Shown piece after piece: positions 21,624 to 27,230 of a stretch of DNA of 27,230 bases. Both the position numbers and the translations under genes were made by a program. How positions within the stretch are numbered: the stretch's first letter is position 1; each line of letters begins with the position of its first letter. Source of the stretch: a virus; IMG/VR virus record IMGVR_UViG_3300020202_000194, positions 1 through 27,230 of that record. One strand, given 5' to 3'. The notes beneath the pieces were generated by a model that was given only the letters and a program-made list of their open reading frames with translations, searched no databases and was not told the origin of the DNA.

Positions 21624-23744
21624 ATGAACACTCTAACGCGCCCGCGCGCGCCGAAATCGATTCGCGGCGAAGAAGTGAAGCCCAAGCTGGCCCCGCTCGA
21701 AGCGCGCGGCGTCCCGCTCGATCGCTGCTATGTCGCGCCTGAGAACGCGCGCGCGGGCCTGCCGCCCGAGAACATCGACGAGCTCGCCGCCAACATCGCC
21801 GAGTATGGCCAGCTGCAGCCGCTGATCGGCTATGTCGACGACAAGGGAAACTTCGCCATCGTCGGCGGCCGCCGTCGCCTGGCCGCGCTGACGCAGCTGA
21901 AGGCGCAGAACGCCGGCGGCGTCAGCCCATGGGCGGAAGCGATTCCGTTCCGCGAGATCGATCAGGCCGACGCGATCGGCGCGTCGCTCGCCGAGAACAC
22001 GCAGCGCGTTGATCTCGGCGTCGTCGAAGCGGCGTTGCAGTTCAACCGCATGACGCTCGACGGCAAGAGCGCCGCCGATATCGCCAAGGCCTTCGGCGTG
22101 ACCGAGCGCTTCGTGAAGAGCCGCATGCGTCTGGCGTCGCTGCACGAGCCGATCCTCGAAGCGCTGCGCAAGGGCGAGATCACGCTCGATGTCGCGCAGA
22201 TCTACGCCGGCGCCGTCACCGCGCGCCAGGAGCGCGTCTGGAAAGCCCTCGGCCGGATGCGCAACGTCGAGTATCGCGTGAAGGAGGAGCTCAAGAAAAA
22301 CACGCTGCGCGCCGGCGATGCGCTCGCACGTTTTGTCGGCGAGGAGGCCTACGTCGCCGCCGGCGGCGTTGTCGAAGCCGAGCTTTTCACGCAGGCAAAC
22401 GACTCGCGGTGGCTGAACGTCGATCTCGCCGAGAAGCTGGCGAAAGAGAAGCTCAAGGCCAAGGCCGCGGAGCTCGAGGCCGAAGGGTTCCTGTTCGTCG
22501 AGCCCGGTGTCTCCATAGACTCGAGCAAGTACGTCGACGGCAACCTCGGCAAGGCGCGCAAGCCGACCGCGGACGAAAAGAAGCGCCTCACCGAGATCAG
22601 CGCGCGCGAGAAAGCGATCGACGCCGAGCAGCGCGCCATCTGGAAGAAGTCTGACGAAGAGCGCGACGGCGATCTGACCGAGGAGGAGGACGCGCGCATC
22701 GATGCGCTCCAGGCCGAGGAAGCCGACCTTCGCACTGAGCGTGAGCGGATCACGGCTGGCCAGATCGAGTTCGACGAAAAGGCTAAGAAGAAGTCGGGCG
22801 TCATCGTCACCGTCGACGAGGATGGCGCGCTGCTGATCACGCGCGGCGTCGTCGCGCCGAAGGAGCGCCCGATCGGCAACGGCCGTGCGCCAACGCCGCA
22901 GAAGCGCGCCGCCAAGATCGACCAGGCGCACAAGCGCGAGGCCAACGGCGCGCCGATGACGAACACGACGCACGAACGCGCCTCGCGCGTGGCCAGCGCC
23001 GTCGTCGGCCGCTCGCTCATGGACAAGCCCGCCGTCGCGGTCGCGGTCATCGCCGCCTTCCTGGCCCGCCAGGTGCTGAAGGCCGGCACGCGCCACGAAT
23101 ACGGCCGCGGCGCATCAAGCGAAGTGCTCGACCTTTCGCTGCCTGACCATCGCTTCGAGAAGACCGAGTGTCCGAAGCTGCTGAGCGACAAGGCGCGCGA
23201 GACCGACCGGCAGCGCTGGCTCACGGCAATCGACAAGCGCTGGGACGAACTCGAGTCGGTCATCGCCGCTTGGCCGATGGACGATCAGCTCAAGCTGCTG
23301 GCGTTCTGTGTCGGCGAGCGCGTGCGCCTCGTCGAAACGACGCCAAGCTACGTCGACAAGAAGGAGCGCACTCAGCTCGCCGCGATCGCCAAGCTCACCG
23401 GCGCCGATCCGAGCGCACACTTCACGCCCGACATCGACTTCCTTAAGGGCGTCGCCAGCGAAGGCCTGCAGGCGGCGGCGCGCGAAATGGGCCTCGACAG
23501 CGCCGGCTGCAAGACCAAGGGCGCGCTCGCCTCGCTGATCGCGACCAAGGCGCCCGAGAAACGCTGGACGCCGCCGATCGTGCGCACGCTCTGCGGCATC
23601 GCCATCGCGCCCGTGCCGAAGGCCAAGCCCGCGAAGAAGGCTGCGAAGGGCGTGGTGAAGAAGGCCGTCGCGAAGAAGGCAAAGGTCAAGAAGGTCGCGA
23701 AAGCGTCGCCGAAGAAAAGCGCCCGCGCGGAGCCGCGGGCATGA
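21624..23744 (+). CDS. Large ParB-like CTPase-fold DNA-binding protein
   Basis: 706 residues, about twice a chromosomal ParB. The N-terminal ParB/Srx domain has the CTP-binding motifs GGRRR (81-85) and ENTQR (124-128), followed by a helix-turn-helix SAADIAKAFGVTERFVKSRM (149-168) of the ParB/KorB type. Residues about 240-430 are charged and helical (a predicted coiled coil around 310-390). Residues about 450-650 form a second domain without a known match (FLKGVASEGLQAAAREMGLD). The last 44 residues are a Lys/Ala-rich tail like a histone H1 tail (KPAKKAAKGVVKKAVAKKAK). Similar long ParB-like proteins occur on alphaproteobacterial phages and plasmids. No ParA is present. It may act as a phage DNA organiser or regulator. 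Confidence 0.9.
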   Translation: MNTLTRPRAPKSIRGEEVKPKLAPLEARGVPLDRCYVAPENARAGLPPENIDELAANIAEYGQLQPLIGYVDDKGNFAIVGGRRRLAALTQLKAQNAGGVSPWAEAIPFREIDQADAIGASLAENTQRVDLGVVEAALQFNRMTLDGKSAADIAKAFGVTERFVKSRMRLASLHEPILEALRKGEITLDVAQIYAGAVTARQERVWKALGRMRNVEYRVKEELKKNTLRAGDALARFVGEEAYVAAGGVVEAELFTQANDSRWLNVDLAEKLAKEKLKAKAAELEAEGFLFVEPGVSIDSSKYVDGNLGKARKPTADEKKRLTEISAREKAIDAEQRAIWKKSDEERDGDLTEEEDARIDALQAEEADLRTERERITAGQIEFDEKAKKKSGVIVTVDEDGALLITRGVVAPKERPIGNGRAPTPQKRAAKIDQAHKREANGAPMTNTTHERASRVASAVVGRSLMDKPAVAVAVIAAFLARQVLKAGTRHEYGRGASSEVLDLSLPDHRFEKTECPKLLSDKARETDRQRWLTAIDKRWDELESVIAAWPMDDQLKLLAFCVGERVRLVETTPSYVDKKERTQLAAIAKLTGADPSAHFTPDIDFLKGVASEGLQAAAREMGLDSAGCKTKGALASLIATKAPEKRWTPPIVRTLCGIAIAPVPKAKPAKKAAKGVVKKAVAKKAKVKKVAKASPKKSARAEPRA

Positions 23745-23995
23745 AGAACAAGATCACCGACCTCAACAATCACCTGTTCGCGCAACTCGAGCGGCTGAGC
23801 GAGGAGGACCTGACGGCCGAGCAGATCGATCGCGAGGTCAAGCGGACCGAGGCGATCGTCGCGGTCAGCGAACAGATCGTGCGCAGTGCGGCGGTTTCTC
23901 TCAAGGCGGCTGAACTCGTCGCCGAGCACGGCTTTCGTGCAACGGACAACTTGCCGCCGCTCCTCTCTGGCAAGACGGAGACGAAGTCGCCATGA
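23741..23995 (+). CDS. Small hypothetical phage protein
   Basis: 84 residues. ATG 23741 overlaps the stop of the ParB-like gene (ATGA) so translation is coupled. Family unknown. It is all-helical (NHLFAQLERLSEEDLTAEQI, VKRTEAIVAVSEQIVRSAAV, SLKAAELVAEHGFR) with a Pro-rich end (DNLPPLLSGKTETKSP). The 'lt.eqi..Ev.Ra.ai..v..qIi..a...lka' layout is widespread in small proteins that precede HNH genes in alphaproteobacterial prophages, as it does here. No function can be assigned. Confidence 0.82.
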   Translation: MKNKITDLNNHLFAQLERLSEEDLTAEQIDREVKRTEAIVAVSEQIVRSAAVSLKAAELVAEHGFRATDNLPPLLSGKTETKSP

Positions 23996-24633
23996 AGGGG
24001 CGATGGATCCGCTACAGCGAGCACGAGCTGCGCTGGATCGAGGCAAACAAAACGCTCTCGCGCCGCGAGCTGCACGCACGCTTCGTCAAGAAGTTCAGGC
24101 GCGCGGATATTAGGCTGGACGACGTCAAGGCGCTCTGTACGCGCCGGCGCTGGAACACCGGCCGCACTGGCCGCTTCGAGAAGGGTATTGTCCCCCACAA
24201 CAAAGGAAAGCCCTTTCCCGCGCGCGGACGCGCCGCCGAGACGCAATTCAAGCCCGGCGTGCGCCGCGGCGTCGCGGTCAAACTCTACAAGCCCATCGGC
24301 ACCGAACGGCTCAGCAAAGAGGGCTTCCTCGAACGCAAGATACATGACGGCCTGCCGCTGCAGTCGCGTTGGCGCGCGGTCCACCTTCTCCGCTGGGAAG
24401 AAACGAACGGGCCGGTCCCTAGAGGCCACTGCCTCAAGTGCCTCGATGGCAATCGGCTGAACACGGAGCCGTCGAATTGGAAGCTCATCTCGCGCGCGAC
24501 ACTCGGCATTCTCAACCGCGCGTGGAACGGCATCAGCTATGACGACGCGCCGCCCGAGTTGAAGTCATCCATTCTCGCCATCGCCGAACTCAAAGCCGCA
24601 AGCGCGAAAAAGCAGCGGAGAGCCGCGTCATGA
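23992..24633 (+). CDS. HNH endonuclease of the phage type
   Basis: 213 residues, start overlapping the previous gene (ATGA). The N-terminal half is a basic DNA-binding region with a helix-turn-helix look (YSEHELRWIEANKTLSRREL, DVKALCTRRRWNTGRTGRFE), then GIVPHNKGKPFP, a motif common in phage HNH proteins. The nuclease core is HLLRWEETNGPVPRGHCLKC (131-150) with His131 and His146, then LDGNRLNTEPSNWKLISRA (151-169), where the Asn residues complete the HNH pattern. Cys150 occupies a position where other subgroups have His, or Phe in the closest phage group. It could act as a homing-type nuclease or in DNA packaging or recombination; packaging HNH genes normally lie next to terminase, and this one does not. 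Confidence 0.88.
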   Translation: MKGRWIRYSEHELRWIEANKTLSRRELHARFVKKFRRADIRLDDVKALCTRRRWNTGRTGRFEKGIVPHNKGKPFPARGRAAETQFKPGVRRGVAVKLYKPIGTERLSKEGFLERKIHDGLPLQSRWRAVHLLRWEETNGPVPRGHCLKCLDGNRLNTEPSNWKLISRATLGILNRAWNGISYDDAPPELKSSILAIAELKAASAKKQRRAAS

Positions 24634-25769
24634 GCGACGGCACGAAGATCGAGTGGGCCGCCAATCACGATGGCTCGGCTGGAGCGACGTGGAATCCCAT
24701 CCGCGCGCGCCATCGCGAGACCGGCGCGATCGGCTGGCATTGCACGCACGCCTCAACCGGCTGCGGCGGATCGAAGGAGGGCGGGGGCTGCTACGCCGAG
24801 GCGATCAACAGGCGCCTCGGCACCGGCCTGCCGTTCATTCCGCAGAGCGCCGAGCAGGTTGAAATCTTCCTCGATGAGGCCGTCCTGCTAAAACCGTTGA
24901 GCTGGAAGAAGCCGCGCACGATCTTCGTCTGCTCGATGACCGATCTCTTCGGCGACTTCGTCAGCGACGACATGATCGATCGTGTCTTCGCCGTCGCGGC
25001 GCTCGCCCCACGCCACACCTTCATCGTGCTGACAAAACGCGCACGGCGCATGCGCGCCTGGTTCGCCGAGCGCTGGCAAGGCACCGCCGCGCTCGTCATC
25101 GACGGCCAGAGCATTCCTGCAGGGCCTGAGACCGGTCGCGATGCGCAGATCGAAGAAGCCGCATCGGAGATCGCCGATCGCGCGGGGCTCTGCGATTCCA
25201 AGCGCGACGAGCTATGGACTGACGATGGGCAATGCCGCGCGCTGCAGTTCACATGGCCGCTGCCGAACGTCTGGCTCGGCGTTAGCGCCGAGCGTCAGCG
25301 CGAGCACGACGAGCGCAAGCCCGACCTTGAGGCAACGCCGGCGTCGGTGCGCTTCCTCTCCATCGAGCCGCTGATCGCGCCGATCGCCGTCGACCTCCGC
25401 GGCCTCGACTGGATCATCGTCGGCGGAGAGAGCGGGCCGAAGGCGCGGCCGATGCACCCCGACTGGGCGCGCGACATTCGCGATCAGTGCGCCGCGGCCG
25501 GCGTGAAGTTCTTCTTCAAGCAATGGGGCGAGTGGCGAGAAGTCGACGGGCCAAAGACACTCATCGACAACCGAGACTTGCGCGCAGGTACACACTGGCT
25601 GCTGCGCGACGGCCGCCTGCACGCGAACGCTAACGCGCAGCGGAGCTTCAGCATCTACCATGACTACCAGGTCGCGCGCCTCGGCAAGCGAAATGCTGGC
25701 CGCATGCTCGACGGCCGCACGCACGACGAGCGTCCGCTGCTGGCCTGTCAAAGCATGGAGCTCGTCTGA
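24630..25769 (+). CDS. DUF5131 (phage Gp37/Gp68) family protein
   Basis: 379 residues. The family is recognised by KIEWAANHDGSAGATWNPI at the N-terminus, three cysteines in HCTHASTGCGGSKEGGGCYA (Cys38, Cys45, Cys54), then FVCSMTDLFGDFV, APRHTFIVLTKRARRM, PNVWLGVSAE, VRFLSIEPLIAPI and the characteristic DWIIVGGESGPKARPMHPDW and KFFFKQWGEW at the C-terminal side. The cysteine trio recalls radical-SAM-like proteins and a TIM-barrel-type fold is likely, but the biochemical role is not established. Between about 165 and 210 there is an insertion with an acidic helix. ATG overlaps the HNH gene by 4 bases. Confidence 0.9.
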   Translation: MSDGTKIEWAANHDGSAGATWNPIRARHRETGAIGWHCTHASTGCGGSKEGGGCYAEAINRRLGTGLPFIPQSAEQVEIFLDEAVLLKPLSWKKPRTIFVCSMTDLFGDFVSDDMIDRVFAVAALAPRHTFIVLTKRARRMRAWFAERWQGTAALVIDGQSIPAGPETGRDAQIEEAASEIADRAGLCDSKRDELWTDDGQCRALQFTWPLPNVWLGVSAERQREHDERKPDLEATPASVRFLSIEPLIAPIAVDLRGLDWIIVGGESGPKARPMHPDWARDIRDQCAAAGVKFFFKQWGEWREVDGPKTLIDNRDLRAGTHWLLRDGRLHANANAQRSFSIYHDYQVARLGKRNAGRMLDGRTHDERPLLACQSMELV

Positions 25770-25978
25770 TGCTCCAGCTTCCCACGCTGATCTTCACAAC
25801 GCTCGGCGTGCTGTGCTTCTACGCCGCCCCGCATTGCCGCGGCTGGCAGTTCGCACAGCGCCTGCGCGACGACCGCAATGCGGCAGCGCGCTTCGAGGGC
25901 GCGAGTATCGGCTGCGTGTTCGGCGGCTGCACCGCGTTCAGCATGGCGTTCGCCTGGGCTCTCGGAGTCGCCCCATGA
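25769..25978 (+). CDS. Small membrane protein
   Basis: 69 residues, TGATG overlap with the DUF5131 gene. Two hydrophobic segments are visible: an N-terminal LPTLIFTTLGVLCFYAA and a C-terminal IGCVFGGCTAFSMAFAWALG, linked by a charged loop (QRLRDDRNAAARFEGA). The topology would be a hairpin with the loop in the cytoplasm. No family recognised. It is followed, with a 4-base overlap, by another tiny membrane protein, so the two may work together. Neither position nor sequence looks like a holin operon: no endolysin is near. Confidence 0.75.
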   Translation: MLQLPTLIFTTLGVLCFYAAPHCRGWQFAQRLRDDRNAAARFEGASIGCVFGGCTAFSMAFAWALGVAP

Positions 25979-26088
25979 GCTTGCGCCGCTACCGAGGGCC
26001 GATCTGGGTCGGCGTCATCGCCTACTGCGTCGCGGCGTGGGTCGCGATCATCTGGCTCGTCGCCGAAATCGCAAAGGTGTTCGCATGA
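25975..26088 (+). CDS. Tiny single-span membrane protein (37 aa)
   Basis: ATG 25975 overlaps the preceding stop (ATGA) and the stop at 26086 overlaps the next ATG in the same way. The basic start MSLRRYRGP is followed by one hydrophobic span (IWVGVIAYCVAAWVAIIWLV) and AEIAKVFA. It fits the gap exactly between two coupled genes, which makes it more than chance. Function unknown. Confidence 0.7.
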   Translation: MSLRRYRGPIWVGVIAYCVAAWVAIIWLVAEIAKVFA

Positions 26089-26513
26089 CCGATCTCAGAG
26101 ACCAGCTGCGCGCCAGCGCTGCGGCCGCCATCGAGGATGACGGCGACTTCGTCGAAGTCATCCGCGCCTACATCGACGCGCGGCCGCTCAGCGAGCCAGG
26201 CCTCGGCGTCCTGATCGAGGGCGACGCCGCGGCGCGCCTGGTGCGCCTCGCCAATGAAGCACTGCGCTCGCGCCGCACGCCGGAAGCGCCGCCGCAAATC
26301 GGCGCCAAGGGCCGGCTGGTCGCGCTTGTCGACCGCGACGATCGCGCGCGCCTGATCGCGGAGATCGAGTTCAGCGACGAGGACGCGCTGCGCCAGGCCG
26401 GCGCGCTCATCGCGTGCGCCGTCTCGATCGAGCCGGTGTTCGACACGGACGCCGCCAACGAATCCACCCCAGGGCAGGGGTCGCTCAACCAGGAAAGCGA
26501 GACATCACCATGA
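26085..26513 (+). CDS. Hypothetical phage protein
   Basis: 142 residues from ATG 26085, overlapping the tiny membrane protein gene by 4 bases. Longer frames exist upstream but would overlap three genes. Family not recognised. It has an acidic N-terminal helix (LRDQLRASAAAAIEDDGDFV), a helix with LVRLANEALRSRRTPEAPP, then an alpha/beta half (GRLVALVDRDDRARLIAEIE, ALRQAGALIACAVSIEPVFD). No membrane segments, signal or metal motif. It sits ahead of the ASCH-like gene and ends overlapping it by 4 bases. Confidence 0.75.
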   Translation: MTDLRDQLRASAAAAIEDDGDFVEVIRAYIDARPLSEPGLGVLIEGDAAARLVRLANEALRSRRTPEAPPQIGAKGRLVALVDRDDRARLIAEIEFSDEDALRQAGALIACAVSIEPVFDTDAANESTPGQGSLNQESETSP

Positions 26514-27001
26514 TCACGTACGGATTCAAGCGCGAGTTCGGCCCTCAGCTCGAGTCGGGCGGCAAGACGCTCACCATGCGCCAGTCGCGCACGCCGCCAT
26601 CGCGCCATGCCAACACCGGAGAACCGATCGGCCTCTGGACCGGGCTGCGCACGAAGGAAGCCAAGCGCCGCGGCGTCGGCCTGGTGACGCTGACGTGCCT
26701 GGTGCGCTTCGACGAGACCGGCATTCGCCTCGTGTCGGATCTCCGCCTTTGCAACCAGCCCGACGCCGGCGTCGAAGCGCTGCAGCGCGAGCTCCTCGAT
26801 CGCGACAACGACGCCTTCGCGCGCCGTGACGGCTTCGAGAATTACGCGAGTCTCTGGGGCTGGCATCGGTCGAACCGCACGCCGGAAGAGAAGCGCTCCG
26901 CCGACCAGTCGATCGTGCGCCATCTCATCGCATGGAATCCGCTGAGCGCGGAGGCGGCCGCCGCAGTGGAAGCTGGCGCGTCGCTCGAGGAGGTCGCGTG
27001 A
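26510..27001 (+). CDS. ASCH-like domain protein
   Basis: 163 residues, start overlapping the previous gene (ATGA), with AGGAAAG upstream. The first 75 residues, ITYGFKREFGPQLESGGKTL, then TMRQSRTPPSRHANTGEPIG, LWTGLRTKEAKRRG, VGLVTLTCLVRF, follow the ASCH/PUA-like pattern 'f......i..G.Kt.T.R......a..Gd...l..g.rt......g...v..v..i', a beta-barrel fold that binds RNA or nucleotides. The middle has FARRDGFENYASLWGWH, the usual 'dGF.s...l..wf' element of ASCH proteins. The last 30 residues are Ala/Glu-rich. Several phage ASCH proteins are of unknown role; RNA- or modified-nucleoside binding is the general idea. Confidence 0.75.
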   Translation: MITYGFKREFGPQLESGGKTLTMRQSRTPPSRHANTGEPIGLWTGLRTKEAKRRGVGLVTLTCLVRFDETGIRLVSDLRLCNQPDAGVEALQRELLDRDNDAFARRDGFENYASLWGWHRSNRTPEEKRSADQSIVRHLIAWNPLSAEAAAAVEAGASLEEVA

Positions 27002-27230
27002 TGGGAACGAAAGAGAACCCCGGCCAATTCGATTGCTACGCCAACGCCGCACCCGACGAGCCCATGTTCGTGCTGCTCGGCCGCGACAAGCACGCGCCGA
27101 CGCTCGTGCGGCTATGGGCGCTGCTGCGCCAATACGACGGGGAGACCGACGACAAAATCGCCGAAGCGCTCGCCTGCGCTGACGCGATGGATCAGCACGC
27201 CGTGAAGATCGGCAAGACGCAATGGCTGTC
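27001..27230 (+). CDS. Conserved hypothetical phage protein, cut by the window end
   Basis: 76 codons visible from ATG 27001 (TGATG overlap with the ASCH-like gene), still open at the edge. The start MGTKENPGQFDCYANAAPDE followed by PMFVLLGRDKHAPTLVRLWA is a pattern I know from many alphaproteobacterial phages and genetic elements, annotated as hypothetical; it forms a mixed alpha/beta unit. Then comes a helical part (LLRQYDGETDDKIAEALACA). No function can be given. Confidence 0.8.
   Translation, partial: MGTKENPGQFDCYANAAPDEPMFVLLGRDKHAPTLVRLWALLRQYDGETDDKIAEALACADAMDQHAVKIGKTQWL

Noticed and set aside
21624-23744. Phage-plasmid hypothesis from the ParB-like protein and iterons
   Set aside because: No ParA, no plasmid Rep and no parS-like cluster is visible in the window; a P4-like phage origin explains the iterons. 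The rest of the genome would be needed.
25277-25288. Partial match (12 bases) to the 29-bp repeat, and an 11-base match near 7896
   Set aside because: Both lie inside coding sequence and are short enough to occur by chance in GC-rich DNA.
1-27230. tRNA, rRNA, insertion sequences, attachment sites
   Set aside because: No transposase or integrase genes, no terminal inverted repeats flanking any gene, and no cloverleaf-like sequence were seen.

Overview
The window is phage DNA, most likely a prophage (or the genome of a temperate phage) of an alphaproteobacterium. It is GC-rich throughout, genes are packed with ATGA and TGATG overlaps, and it carries a GcrA-type cell-cycle regulator, a family essentially confined to Alphaproteobacteria. 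No integrase, attachment site, lysis gene or host gene is visible, so both ends of the window lie inside the element.

Left arm (about 1-11.5 kb, minus strand, read right to left). This is a lambda-type head module in lambda order: small terminase (Nu1-like), large terminase (gpA), [a plus-strand membrane-protein moron], head-tail joining gpW, portal gpB, S49 protease gpC with a nested scaffold start, decoration protein gpD, major capsid gpE, [terminator plus a 29-bp repeat], a long coiled-coil gpFI-like protein, gpFII, gpZ and the start of gpU, cut by the window edge. A candidate cos region lies just upstream of the small terminase gene.

Middle (about 11.5-19.1 kb, minus strand). This is a replication and regulation operon: a CII-like regulator, a small winged-helix protein, a DnaA domain-IV fragment, a GcrA homologue, a beta-type DNA methyltransferase, a Prim-Pol primase-polymerase, an HD nucleotidase, a D5/SF3 helicase, then a 360-bp gene-free stretch with an array of GTGACGA/TCGTCAC iterons, and an unidentified 399-residue protein. 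The iteron block is the best origin candidate.

Switch (about 19.1-21.3 kb). A leftward Cro-like gene and a rightward S24-type repressor diverge across an operator with three ACCGG boxes at 12-bp spacing. A related operator lies ahead of the rightward operon at about 21.2 kb. A BamE/SmpA-like lipoprotein gene follows the repressor and is probably expressed in the lysogen. A small plus-strand gene lies between the two leftward genes.

Right arm (21.3-27.2 kb, plus strand). This is one tightly overlapping early or accessory operon: a small protein with a TTG start, a 706-residue ParB-like protein with a histone-H1-like tail, a small hypothetical, an HNH endonuclease, a DUF5131 (Gp37/Gp68) protein, two tiny membrane proteins, a hypothetical, an ASCH-like protein and a truncated conserved phage protein.

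The most noteworthy points are the iteron array next to a Prim-Pol/HD/SF3 replication cassette, the clustering of GcrA, methyltransferase and DnaA-domain-IV genes that looks like a mimic of the host cell-cycle circuit, and a perfect 29-bp repeat placed upstream of two unrelated phage genes 16.6 kb apart.
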